This document shows positions 1-14,300 of a stretch of 64,000 nt of DNA, one piece after another (within the stretch, counting starts at the first letter, position 1; each line of letters starts with the position of its first letter). The stretch spans positions 38,874,001-38,938,000 of the forward strand of contig NC_077222.1 of the NCBI RefSeq assembly GCF_024763615.1. Direction: 5' to 3'. The DNA comes from Phlebotomus papatasi. Taxonomy: Eukaryota; Arthropoda; Insecta; Diptera; Psychodidae. A program made the translations under genes and the position numbers. The notes beneath the pieces are model-generated. The model saw only the letters and a program-made list of their open reading frames with translations, did not search any database and had not been told where the DNA came from.

Positions 1-2396
1 AGAAAATTACTTGTAAAAATTTGTTTGGATTTTCATTTCAAATTCGGTTTTATTATGTTATTATTTATTTCTGTATGTTTTGTGTTGTTTTTTTTTCCTA
101 GCATTCCTTTCATAAATACTTGTTTGAGCATAGTATAAAAAAAATTGTTTTTTTTTTTAAATAAGAAAAAACTAGTACGTATAAAAGGACTATTTGTAGA
201 TTTGTGGATGTGTTTCATTAAAACTCTCATTCTTCCTCTCAATTCGTTTCTTCACTTAAATATATTTGCATATTTTTTCTTTTATATTTTCATATAAAAA
301 TCAGTCAATTTGATATTTTCTTTTTTAACAATGTATTGTTTTTTTTAGTTTTTTTTTCAGTAGGGTTTGGGTTAGTTGGGTTTATTTTTGTAAATAATTT
401 CTGAAAATTTTAAATTATAGTTAAAAGCTGTTTTTTTTAGTAGTAATATTGGTATAACCAAAAAAAGAACTGTACAAGAGAGTTCGTGTCACGCGTGCCT
501 TTTGTCTCATTCACAGGGTCAAAATATTTGATTAAAAATTTTGTCAAGGGAGCTCTTATGATTTTTCTTTTAAATGCAATTTATTTGACAATCAAATATT
601 TTAATCCTGTGAATTAGACGAAATTCATTTGGTTCAAATATTTCAATGAAAATTTTAAAACTATCTCTCAAAAATTTGACATCTGTCAAATATTTATAAT
701 AATCTGCGATCAATATCATTTTTCAAATATCTGAAATTCATTAAATATTTTTCATCCGTCATATATCTGCAATTTGCAATATACATGACGTCTGTCAAAT
801 ATCTGCAATTTAAATATTTGTCATCTGTCAAATACCTGCAATTTGCAAAATATTTGTCATTTGTCAAATATCTGCAATTTACAAAATAATTGGAATCTGT
901 CAAATTTCTGCACTTTGCAAAATATTTGTCATTTGTCAAATATCTGCAATTTGCAAAATATTTGTCTATTGTCAAATTTTTGCATTTCGCAAAATATTTG
1001 TCCTGTGTCAAATATCTTCAATCTACAAAATATTTGTAATCTGTAAAATTTCTGCAATTTGCAAAATGTTTGTCATCTGTCAAATATCTGACTGCAACCT
1101 ACAAAATATTTGACATCTGTCAAATACCCGGATTCTCTTAAATATTTATCATCTTTCAGACATCTGCAATAAGCTAAGTGTTTCTCATCAGGCATTTACC
1201 TTCAATCTGCTAAATATTTGTCATATTTCAAATATTTGATATCTGTCATCTGTCAAATATTTGACACATGTCAAATATTCACCATTCTCAAAATTTTGTA
1301 AATTTCTATCGACAATTTTCAGTCAAATATTTCAACAATTTGAATTAAGGCATCAGAATAAAATATCCAAGGGCTTGTCCTTCAGATATCACTTGCCATT
1401 TTTTCTCTTACCTTTTCTCAATTTTTTTTTATTATTATATATTCATCCTTAAATATCGTATAAATTTATTAATGTGTCCATTAATCCTAATTTCATTTAA
1501 AAACACAATTTATATAGAGAAAAGAATTTAGCAACTGTTTAAATTATCAAAAATGTAAAAAAAGATAAATTATTTTGGAAAAGTATTTCAGATGAGTCAT
1601 AACTATTAAAAAAAATGAAGTAAACTTTCAATTTAAAAAAATGAAAAGACTATAAATTCATAATTCGTCAGTAAAATCACAAAATGGAATTTAGGCCAAG
1701 AAATTCACCTTTTTCTCTTGTTTTTTTGATCAATTCAAAAATTCATTAATTTTGAAAAGCTAGAAACTCTCTACATTTTTATTTTTTCTCTTAATCCTTT
1801 TCTCCCACAATCTTCGCGTAGATTTCAATTTCTACGAACATTATAAGAAATTATTGCAAGTAAAGAGTTATATGAATTATACTCTTAAAAAAATATTTTT
1901 TTCTCTCCCATCTTTCGCCTCAATTCACGCATTTATATTCATATCTTTTTAATTTTTTTTTCTTCTTCATTGTATCATTCAAAAAAATCTTGTTGATTCC
2001 TAGTAATTCATTAAATATCTTAGTAAATTTTATAAATTGTTTTTTCTTTCTCTTACTCTTTTAACTCCTACGCATACAGTCAGTAAAATCATTTATTCAA
2101 TTTCTGAAAAAAATACTTTTCAATGTGGTCTGAATTTTATAAAATTTCTCCATGATTTTTTTTCCAGTCAAAATATCTTCCAAAGAATTGTTTTTCTTTT
2201 TTGTTTTTGGTAAATTTGTTATGCTACTATTTCACTTTAATGTGGGATTAGAATTTGTTTTAATCAGTGTGTGTTTCACTTTAATTTTTAATTCAATATA
2301 TTCCTATTGTTTTTTTTTTTAATTTCTTGTTTAAATAACTATCTGTATCATTTCATATCTAACTTCCATATTGATTAACGCTTTTTTTTGCCTTAC
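1..2396. other. AT-rich 3' flank of unk, no gene seen
   Basis: This stretch lies downstream of the unk stop codon. It contains long A and T runs and one tandem array (separate entry), but no open reading frame with recognisable content. Part of it must be the unk 3' UTR. No single polyadenylation signal stands out because TTTATT (AATAAA on the minus strand) is common by chance here. Confidence 0.6.
672..1275. repeat. Tandem array of about 36-bp units
   Basis: The sequence repeats a unit of roughly 36 bp built from CAAATATCTGCAATTTGC followed by AAAATATTTGTCATCTGT. About 16 diverged copies can be read. The unit length, a multiple of three, keeps reading frames open on both strands and yields artefactual small ORFs. 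The array lies just 3' of unk and may be inside its transcript. Confidence 0.85.
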
Positions 2397-5300
2397 TTAC
2401 GTCTGCGACTGAACTGGTGTTTGGCAATAGGGACACTCTCTTACCGTTGTCGCACAAGAATCACACAATACATAATGATTGCAAGGTGCCAGAGTGACTG
2501 TACGATTGTTCTCTTCGCATTTCATACACTTTGTCGCTGTCTCCAAATACAACATCTTTTCTACTTCCTCCAATTCATTTTTAAGTTTCGTCTAAAATCA
2601 TTTAATGCATCAGAAATCTTAAACTAACTTTTCAAAAGAAAAAGTAGTTTTAGCAGAGATTCTTTGGGATTTAATACACTAATTTTAGTAAATTTTGTAT
2701 TTTCAGAATATTGATAAGGTAAAGGCTCATAATTTTGGACAGTCTGCTTATAAGCATCGATGTTCCGATATTTTCAATACTATCAATATTTTCAATAATA
2801 ATACATAATAATACATTCAATAACAATATTTTCAATAATATCGAGTGCGATATTTTCAATACTAATTGATTTTTTTCGTTACCCTCTTTTCAGAAGGGTT
2901 TTCTAGAAACTTGGCAAGGGTTTATTGTCTTTGATTTTAACAAAATTAGTCTTAATACGTTTAAAAATTAATTGATACGTAGAGATGAATTTGGCTTTTA
3001 TTTTGGACAACTTGGTTATTAATTTGGACAAATTGGCTGTAAATTTGGACAGCTAATCCGCCTCAACAGGATGCCCATTGTTCTTCATTTCATGAACCAA
3101 TCTTAACAAATCCTCTTCCTGTTCATGTAAGGGAAACGTGGAAAGTGACAAGTAGCCCAGAAATTTGCTATATCATTCATTAAAGTGAGTTAACCTTGGT
3201 AATCCAAGAACCCGCGGATTCGCTCATTCCCTGGCCTTTCCGAGAGCCTTTCAAGGCTTTTCTCGCTACATCTCATTCGTAGAGATGATGCTCCTTTGTT
3301 TCCCCAGGCATTTGTCCAACCTAGTCATCACAAAAGCTAAAACTTCACAAAATTTCGAGAGAAAAACACCTGTCCAAAATAAGGAGTATATCACCTCACT
3401 GGTAAATGTCTTAAAAAACTTCCCATTTTTCACAGGAAAAATCTAATTCATAAGGCAATTCTCAGTTCAGATCAAATGTAAAAATCACCACTAACGTGAG
3501 TCAACACAATATTCAATGAGTATTAAATAATATCACTCAAAAAAGCGAAGAAACATTGTTAGTACTTCACCAGAGCTAAATAAGACTGAAGTAAACACAA
3601 AGTTTTGTCATATTTCTCGTAAGCAACTGCTCACACTAAATTTTCAACAAAGCCATTTTAACTCAAATCATATTCAAAATTTAACGTATTTAGTGTTATA
3701 ATCTTCCAAAAAGAACAAATATTTAGAGAAAATTCATTATTCATCAAATATTGGAATAAAAATCCATGATTTTAATCAATTTATTTTTAGTGTCCAATTT
3801 TACCCTCACAGTGTCCAAATTTAGAAATTGTCCAATATTATGAGCCTTTCCCCTAAATCACGAATTTTTTTACTATATTCACCTTTAATCTTGGAAAAAA
3901 TCGTACTGAGTATTTCGCTGGAATTAAATACCGTAGATGCGGGTGACTTTGTCATCCGTGAGTGACTTTAGGCCCCTACTGTTTGTAAGCTTTTCTTTAA
4001 TTCTAGCACTTAAGGATGGTCTCTACCGATTTGATCTACCATATCTGATCTGTGAGGACTACTCTTACACATTATAATCTTTTTTGTTTTCTTTTTCCAA
4101 TTTCTATTTCCCATTTTTTGTCTTCTCAATAGCTCCGCCCCTATGGCATCGATCGGGCTCAAGTTTTAGTACGTTATAGCTATGCCTTAAAGCTTTAGAT
4201 CAGTACCAAACTTAAGGTCCCCTGCCCCCTAAGGGCCCTAACAAATTTCTTAAAATGGCCACCAGTTCTAATTGTCAGAATTTAAAAAGTAAAGGTATTT
4301 GGGAAAACTCTCGTGAAATGCCACTGTCCCTTCTAACATCGCCAGTTCATGAAACCACCGCTAGGGGCGCTCTTATTAAAAAGAAGATTTTTCAATTTTA
4401 TAAGTTACATAACTTAAAACAACTTTATGCAATCGGGCTGAAGTTTTAGTATGTTGTAGCCCTTGATTATACCTATCAAACAAAAAAATACTTAAGTCGA
4501 TCCATAACCCCTGACCCGAGCTATAAGGAGTCAAAGTTCGAAAATTGGCCGACCTCTATCTCCAGTTCTAATTAACATTTTGAGCGACATTTTGGGTTTT
4601 TGGTTTCGTCTCGATGAGCACTTTCAGATGAAAGTTCAAAAAGTCACCACAGGTGGCGCTGCGATAGCGTCAAAATTCAAACTCATTTTTCTCAAAGAAC
4701 GCCATTGTGCAAGTTAATCAAATTTTAGAGTGTTGTAGTCTAGTCTAGGGCGTTTCCAAAATGGGGCGCAAGTGCGCTGTGGTTATAATAGAACTGGAGA
4801 TATGAGGGGTCAAAGTTAACGAAATTGAAAAAATCATATTTCCGGTTCTATTTGACCGATTTTGATGAGTGGGGGCTTAAACGAAAGATTTCACCAAATA
4901 CTACAATTTTCTAGAACACTTGAACTTTGTGGGACCAACACCAGGGGCACCACAGTCGAAAAACCAATTTTCTCAATTATCTTGACTGTCGCTGAACCGA
5001 TTTTGATGATTACTTCGACATAATTGTAGAGAATATTTGTGTCTACATTTCTTTCATACATGATTTTCCGCTCAGATTACGCTATCACATTTTTTATTAT
5101 TTTTTTTGCATTGTATAATCTCTGTATGCAAAAACCAAAAATTCATGGAAATTATAGGAACAAAAAATGTGTCCGAAATTGCAAGCTGACCGGAATTTGA
5201 TACACTTACCCTATAATACCTATCATCTTTAGTTCCTTGCATGCAATCCGAGTTTGCTCACGTTAAGAATCTCACCTACAAAAAACTGATCTCGGCTTAT

Positions 5301-8300
5301 CACCAGGTTTAGTATTAAAAATCGAAAGTGAGGTGGATTGCAAATTTTTAGCGAACGAATTCTCAGTTTAAAAATACTTTTTAATCACAGCTTAACCCTT
5401 CGAGGACGATTGGAACACCAGTAACCCAAAAACATTTCTTTTTCCTACGGCCACTTTAACGACGAGGCACTTTTTACGGAAAATCAACAATAAAAATTAA
5501 ACTGAGAAACATAATCAATGATTACATCTAACTTTGGAAAGTCCAACAGAGTCTGATTCGGTGTATTTTGTGCTTCTATGGACGATAGGGACAAAAATAG
5601 CCCAAAAATTCAAGTAATTTTTCGGACAATACTAATGAATAATATTTTTTGCTTTAATAAAAAATATTACCTATGAGTATTGTAGTTTTTATTGCCAAAA
5701 GGGTTTTGCTTAAAATAAATTGGAAGTATAAAAAATAAATAAAATCAATTATGAATTTGAGAATTTAAAAATTCGCCATTTTTGAGCTTAAATATTTACT
5801 ACATGGCAAATAGCTAGAGACTTGCAAAAAAACATTCTAGCTTCCTTCAACCTTCTACTTTTCAATTATATACAGACTATGAAAAAAATAACTTTAGACA
5901 GTCAGGAAAAATTATTTTCTTTATGGGACACCGGTGTTCCAATCGTCCTTAAAGATTAAAGTTATCTTGCTCTAAAAGGTAAAAAAAAAAGATTCTTTCT
6001 GACAACCCAACTTTTTAACCCTCTTGTCCTTAAAGGATTGCAAAAAAATTAATTCGACTGAAGTATATCCTTAAGTGTAAATTCTTTTTTTATGAGTCAA
6101 AATTACTCGGACTCTTCACTATTCCCATTTGAATAGCGTTTTTTCACACAACAAAATTTGTTTTCAATTTATTTTCCGACTAGAGCGCCACTCACGGTGG
6201 GTTTGAGAAATATAAACATTCTGAAGAGTTTAAAGTATATTTTACAAATTTCCATTTTTGAAAATTGACCAATAAATTAGAATCTCAAAGAATCTCTGCA
6301 AATGCACTTGAAAAAAAATATAAAATGAGACTCACCTGAAGTGTCTTCAATTTTTGTAAAGACATCCCCCTAAGGGAGCTATTTGTAATCGTTGAACCAT
6401 TTTGCGCGCTAAGTAAGTCCAATTTGTCTTTGAGTGCTTTGACATGACTCAAAGCTTCATCTCGCTGCTGTTCAGCTATTGCAGTCTGCTTAAAATTTTC
6501 ACAAAACATCTTTAAATAATAAAAATCGTCGAAAAACACTAAAGTCAAAAAAAAGTCAATCGCATACTAACCTTTCTATTGCTTTCATCAATCTCCATCT
6601 TCCACGCTTCATACGCCTTATTACTCTGCATCATTTGCTCCTCATAGTTGATCAATTGGGCATTTTTGCTAGCTAATTCATCTTTCAAACGTGAAATTTC
6701 CGTAAGACCGGCCGCATTGAGGCACGGTGACATCGAAAATGCCTTATTGCTGTGAGATAGTCCATTGTCAAAGAGTGATCCATTATTGGCTAAATCCTCC
6801 CTCAGCTTCACTTCCGGACTAATTGACAGCGGATCTCCGAGTCCCGGAGATATTAAGTGCGATTGAAAGAAAATTCCATCGCCAGGACCAAAGGAATTAT
6901 TAATTTTTGGTGCTGAACCACTACCAATATGACTGAATGGATCACCAACAGAAAAGAGATTTGATCGATTTGACGATGGACTAAAGTTCCCCAAAGAACT
7001 TCCAGGAATGTTAACTGGAGCTGATGCTCCTTGAAAAAGTCCTGCAAACACTTCCGCTCAATCAATACACCAAAAAACAAGGAAAGGGAATACTTTTGAA
7101 AAAAACTTACCAGAAATTGGATTTCCAATTGGCGAATTTGGAATATTGACGGGTGCCGTTGAATTTTGCAAAAGTCCTACAGATGCAATCCCGGCTGACA
7201 ATGAATTCTCAATGTGGCTCGACAGTAAATCGCGCTCGAGGGAATTGTTTGGTGCTGAAAATACATTTGTTGCTTTTTTTAACAACATTTTCATTTTAAT
7301 TCAATGTTCTCAAAAAAAAAAAAAACTGAAAGTCCAACATTCACTTACGCATCGATCCTAAAAATGTCAAACACATTCGCTTCCTCTGGTCCTTCTCCAG
7401 AGGACCCAATGTTGGATCATTCTCTATCGCTAGTAACTGGAATTTTCAAAAATCATCCATTGATATTGCATTGGAAAAAAATATAAAGCCAATATTTGTA
7501 AAATGGCCAAAATTTTCTCATCAAAAGCTGATTACAAATCGTCTCCTCAAAATGAAACTGTTCTAAGTGCATTTAATTTGTATCAGCATTTGTTGCTAAT
7601 GACGCATCATGAAGCGTCGTTTGCTACGATTGCAGATACAAAGAAAATGCAGTTAGAACAGTTTCATTTTGAGGAGACGAAATGCCAAATTAAATCCAAA
7701 AGAATGTTTTATAAAGAGTTATTCATATAAAAACTGAAGATTTATGTTATCGCTGGCACGCAAAATTTTTTGATTTTAAAGGCAAAAAACAAATGGTCAG
7801 TAAAAAGTCAAAAGTGGTCAGCAGAAAATTAAATTTGATCAGCAAATAATTCGAAATAATCAGTAAAAATTTTCAATTTTGTCAGTAAAAAGTTAAATTT
7901 GGTCAGTAAAAACTTTGAATTCATCAGTAGATATATTCGAGTTGATCAACAAAAAATTAAAAACGAGCAGTAAAAAACAAAAACTGGTCAGTAAAAAATT
8001 AAAAGCGGTCAGTAAAAAATTAAAAGTGGTCAGTAAAAAATAAAAATTGGTCAGTAAAAAATTAAAAGTGAACAGTAAAAAATTAAATGTGGTCAGTAAA
8101 AAATGAAATGTGGTCAGTAAAAAATAAAAATTGGTCAGTAAAAAATTAAAAACGAGCAGTAAAAAACAAAAACTGGTCAGTAAAAAATTAAAAGCGGTCA
8201 GTAAAAAATTAAAAGTGGTCAGTAAGAAATTAAGAGTGGTCAGTAAAAAATAAAAATTGGTCAGTAAAAAATTAAAGGTGAACAGTAAAAAATTAAATGT

Positions 8301-11300
8301 GGTCAGTAAAAAATAAAAATTGGTCAGTAAAAAATTAAAAGTGAACAGTAAATAATTAAATGTGGTCAGTAAAAAATGAAATGTGGTCAGTAAAAAATAA
8401 AAATTGGTCAGTAAAAAATTAAAAACGAGCAGTAAAAAACAAAAACTGGTCAGTAAAAAATTAAAAGCGGTCAGTAAAAAATTAAAAGTGGTCAGTAAGA
8501 AATTAAGAGTGGTCAGTAAAAAATAAAAATTGATCAGTAAAAAATTAAAAGTGAACAGTAAAAAATTAAATGTGGTCAGTGAAAAATTGAAAGCGGTCAG
8601 TAAAAAGTCAAAAGTGGTCAGCAAAGGTCCGATCAATTTCGGTAGAGTAAGGGTCGGGTTAGGATACAGTGGGGTGGGGTAAAACGGGTAAAACGGATAC
8701 GATCTATCGTCACAAAGATTTCGATCTCAGATACAAAATACTAAAATTTCACCGAAATCGGTTCAGGTTATTCTCCGGTTTTTCAGTTCCTATCAAGTTA
8801 TTTTCATTTATAGCTCGGGTCATGGTCATGATATAGTAAGGGCAAAGTGCGACTCATAGTGAAAAAGGTCTTGATCTTGACCTCAATTACAGCACACTGA
8901 AATTTTATCAAAATTGGAAGTTCCGAGATATCCGACATTGAGTTTTCGTAAAATCGATTTTTCGATTAATCGGATCACCTATTATATCAGATGAAAATTG
9001 GGTTTTCAGAGGCTCATAGCACTTAACAAAAATCACATTTTGTTTTCAAATCCTGACAATTAGAACCGAAGATTGAAATTTTTTTGAAAATTGAATTTTT
9101 GACCCCTTCTAGCTCGAATAAGGAAGGTCGAGGGGACTTACATTTTTTTTAATCGAAAGTTCTAAGGTCCAGTTATACCATACGGAACTTTAAGATCGAT
9201 CCACGCCATATAGACTGTTAATGAGAAAACAAAATTTAATGGTGTTCCACAATAATGGGGGAAGAGTAGTGATCACATATCTCATCTTATCTCATCATCA
9301 GATTTCGTCCACCTGATATTTAACCCTTTCCGAAAGCCAGAAGTGATTATACGACGGAAATCCATTTTTAGCGCATTAATATTCATGATCTATGAGTGTT
9401 AAAACATTTAAATCCAAAATTTGAGCATGATCTGACAACTTGGAAAGGACTTGAAAACGTATTTAAGCTTTTTCAAATCGTGAAACAAGGTTGAACTAGC
9501 AATTTTTTACCTTACAGCAATTTCTTCGATAAAATAATGCTTTGATTTGTTAAAGTCAGGCTCTGACAATACCACCACCAACAACTATTAGGGCCCGTTC
9601 AACACAAAACTTATCTTGGAAAAGCTGTAGGGTTTCCAAAATCCAAGGTTTTTTTTAATTTCAAGATCCCAGAACCAAAAACATGTGGGATCAGAAAATT
9701 TTTGGAATTCTGAAATCTTTAGAATCCGGGTATTTTCATAATTTAAGGATTGTCGTGTTCCTGGGATCTTCTAAGTGAATAATCGATATACGGGATCTCG
9801 GAATTTTAGGGGTCCTGGGACATTCAGGATTCCGAAGTTTACGGAGTCCTAGGATATTCGAGATCCGGGTATTTTCGGAATCCTGGGATATTCGGTACCT
9901 GGAAAATTTCAGAATTTCATTTTTCGGAGTCCTGCGCTATTTAGGTTCCTGGATTTTTTGAGATCTTGCGTAATATTTTGAATTCCGAACCAGTTTGCGC
10001 AGCCCGGAATTTTCGATATTTTGAGAATTTCAGATACAGAAAATTGGATCCTAATAAGATCCCGATTGGATATTCTTGATCCCAGGATAGTCAGGATTTT
10101 ATGGATAATAATAATAATCATAGCACAACATTCCGTACAGGAACAGGGTCTTTCCGCAAGCAGGACTCCTATGCCTCTTTCTTTTTTAATTTTGATTTTT
10201 CTTACACAGGGATAAAATTGTCAATCCCATTCCCTGTTAAATTAAGTAGGGTGAAGTTTATAGGCTACAATCTGAATACCTTGAATTCAAAAAACAAATC
10301 CTGGTGACTTAAAGGGTATTAAAGTCCCATTACTAAAGATAAAGATGCATGTAGGGGCCGTCCCGAACAGAATTAATCTTTCGAAAAGCTGTAGCTAATG
10401 GCCTCTACACTTTAAAGAAATTTATGTCCATATTGAAGAGTAGGGAATTTACTTCAATATGGACATAAATTTCTCTAGTGTGTAGAGGCCATAAAGGGAC
10501 TATGCTTTTTAAAATATTGAAGCTTTCCAATTTCGAAATCCCGGTTTTCGGAAACTCGACATTATGAGCAAATGGAATTCCAGGAGTTTTGTAGCTCTGA
10601 GATTTTCAGGATTCCGGAATTTTTGGGTTCTTGCAATACTTGGGAACCCGGCATATTCAGAGTTCTGGGATTTACAGATATAGGGATTCAACGAGTCCTG
10701 GGAGTTTTGGGACTACTAGATTCTGATTTTCCGGAATATTAAGGATACTGGGATATCCAGAATATTTCGGAAGTCTTTTTTTTTATTTTGCAAATCACTT
10801 TTCAACAATTGAAAAAGTTGTTTGAAAAAAAAAAACAATTGTTTTTGGACAAGTCGAACATTCACGCTGTTCCGTTTTCGTTCTTTATTTCGGAAATATT
10901 CGTCAAAAAAAAATGCATTTCAAGCGATTCTAAAAAAGGAAAGTCATCAATGAAGAACAGGCACGAACTTATACAATTACCTAAGGAATATTCAATAGTT
11001 TGCAAGTAGTAAAGTAGAATTTTCAATAAGTTTAAAATCAAAGACTTATTAAATATTTCACAATCCACTGCAAAATTCAAGTTTGTCCTCAATTTTTCCG
11101 AAACCCTCCCCCGTACACTCCAGACACAAATGGCAATATTCTTTTGAATTATTCTTGAAAGCAATTCCTTTCTAACTTATCAGCTGTAAAAAAAATTGAG
11201 GCCACAAGATAAAAGGTCAAGAAACTTCAATGTATACTCACTTGCTTATTGATTTCTGGTGCCAAGTCCGAGAATGGAGTCATACTTGAATTGGCATTTA

Positions 11301-14300
11301 CATTCTGACAATTGTTATTTAAGTTGCTACTAAATACATTCATTTTCTGATGCAATTGCGATCCCGGGGCCTTATTGTGAGAACCATTTGATCCTAGGCT
11401 CGATGTACTTGCCGACTCGCTGCTTTCACCGCTACCATTATGGAGTGATGATATCTAAATCGTCAGAAAAAGCACGACTTAACATTGACTGCTAAAATCC
11501 GTGTACCGCAAAGATGTTTTTTGACGATTTCTTGAACTTTTTCCGATTTTTTGACCAAAAAAGGTTTCGGAAAGCTGATTTTTCAATCGTTTGTGGGAAA
11601 TTTTGGGCTCGTTGGAAAGGTCTTGGAATTCCTGATAATTCTAAACCGGTTACAATCGGTTATAAACCGGTAATGAACCGGTTATGAACCGATAAGTAAT
11701 TTTTATCCGAAAATCAATTGCGTTACCCCTAAGTTATTTTGGGTGATCTTTTGGATGATTTATAAAGCGGTTAAAATCGGCTGTGAATCGGTAAACGATT
11801 AATGACGCATGGATACTTTTGAAGTACAGTATTCAAGTCCAGAGTTCGAGTATTTTAGAAAGACACTTTTTCACTCCTTTTCTTATTTAAAAAAAAATAC
11901 GATTTTCGATAATTATCATTTGCATTATTTAAAAAAAAACTCTCAAATCACAAAAAAGAGGAATAAAAAAATTTAAAAACTTGTGACACTTACATTCATA
12001 TCATTCTTGTCCTTTTTACATTCCTGTGGCAATGCATTGGAAATGATATCGGCCAGTGCTAAATTTGACGTGGGACCATCCAAATCCCTATTCTGCATGT
12101 CCTCTGTGAGAATGTACGCTGTAAGGCAAATTTATTTAAAGTAAGAGTATGTCACCCTCGTGGCAGTAGAAAAAAAAACAGAAACAGAAGTTGGGGGTGA
12201 AAAAAATCAATAAATAGCAAAATGCAATGAACTTCTGCACCAAAGGCAAACTTTTTAGAAGGTCACTGTAATAATAATTTAACTTACGTTCAACATGAGC
12301 AAATGCACAGAACACACTCCTGGGACAATAACCTGCCTGTTGGACATCATTGCATTTTGTCGATTTGTAGATTTCCGGATGGAATTGCTGTTCTGTACGC
12401 GTGTGGCAGTACTGACAATTATCACCAGCTTCACAATTTGCCGGTTCTCCCCATTCCTCGCCGTGTTTGACATTGGGACACGGTGTTGATCTGTACTTGT
12501 ACTTCCTTGGACTACGTCTCTTGTCCTTACTATTGTGATACTGTGGACATGCATAGCCCTGACGGCAGAGACGTGGTGGTCTCTTGCATGGTTCTGTCTT
12601 GTAATTGGCCAACACATAATTTGTATCCTGCCACTTGGGATCTTCATTCATTAAATTTCTCTCTTTATCTAGGGCATTTGGCCCATTTAGACCCTCCCCA
12701 TTATTCTCAGCCGCCTGCAAACTCTCCAATTCCTTGATATCATACACTGGCGGTCTCTGATCATGTACCCCATGGGCAAAGGCACAGTGATGCCCATTCT
12801 TAACACAATTTCCCCTAGCGTCCGTATCGTGGACGCACATACATGTTTTATAGTATCTCAAGTGATATCTACGTTCTGTGTCACCAGCTGTTCTGTGCAG
12901 AAATGGGCAACTGCCGAAAGCAAGAACAAAAACAAAAGGAGGAATCAGCAAAATCGTTTGCAAATTGATTCATTGAATTTTTGAGTATTTTCAGGTTTAA
13001 AGGTGTTTTAATTTAGGGAAAGTGAAATACAAGTTTTCACTGTTTTGCCACTATTGCCACATCTATTATAAAGAGTACATCGAAGGTTTTCCATATTCGG
13101 AGTTTCAAATTTCATTATAATATCATTTTATTTATCAAGAATGCATCTAGGTTATGCCACAATCCTCCCACAATCCAGCGTTCCCATTTCAAGCCCAAAT
13201 TCCAAGTATATGTAAAGTTTTACAGTTAAACCTATACTTCGGGTGAGCAATGCATATACCCTTTTTTATATAAGCACTCGTAGTGCTAATGTACACTGAC
13301 TGAGAGAAATCCGAAAAAGTTAAAATAACATTCCGGAAATGTTAATTTTACCCTGCAGTTTTGATCCAAAATCGGTGTAAATATTACCCTTTTTAGGTGT
13401 ATTAGGGATTAAAGGTACCCTTTTTCATGTTAATTTTACCCTTAAAAGGTGTAAAATTAACATAAAAATTTTTGATATATTTTTACACCTAAAAAGTGTT
13501 AAAGTTATGAGGAAAAAAAGTTAATCGCACCCCCATTTTTTTCTCAGTGTAGGACTGAAAGTTCCCGAACTTGATATTGTAGTTCAATCGACATTGTAAA
13601 TAACATAACTGGACTTCAATGATTAGCGTAAGGATAAAACATCCTACTCTGTTTTGGAATTTTTCCTATACTAAGAAAAAACTTCAAAAAGTTAAAACAA
13701 CTCTATGGCAGAGTTGAAACAACTCTTCGTGCGAGTTGAATTAATTCGTCGGATATCGATGTAATTATTACTCTTTTTCTATGTAAAATTTCATCTCGAC
13801 TAAAGTATATGCTTAAGTGTTTTCTTTTAAAGAATATACTTCAGTTAAGAAGGTTTTCGTTTGACAAAGTTCATATGGAACATCAACTAGAAATATGCCT
13901 AACAGTGTTTCATGAAGATATGTGCGTGCGTTATACGTTATATTTCGCTCGGAACATAGGGAACCTGAGGTCAAGAAAATATTAATAAAGAAAATGATAA
14001 AATAAAAAAAACATAAAAATGCAAAATCAATCCATTTTGGGATTTGAAAGAGTTATTAAAAAAGATTCTTTTTTAACTCTTGAAATGAGTTATTTTAACT
14101 CTTAAAACGAGTTATTTTCAGTCTTAAAAAGAGTTATTTACACTCTTTTGTCATGTTAACTTTAGGAAAAAAAAGTTAAAACAACTCTTCCGAATATTAC
14201 ACCGAAATAGAAGTAAAATCAACTCTAAAATATAGTTAATCGAAAATCACAACGAAAAAGAGTTAATTCAACATCGATTCGGTAAGTTTTGGTAAGTTTT

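Noticed and set aside
694..1046. Small frames with repeated NCRYLT or NICNLQ
   Set aside because: They come from the 36-bp tandem array, with no start context or known domain.
7893..8636. 247-codon minus-strand frame of LLTTFNF repeats
   Set aside because: It is the in-frame reading of a 21-bp minisatellite; the unit length is divisible by three and the plus strand's TAA reads as Leu on the other strand.
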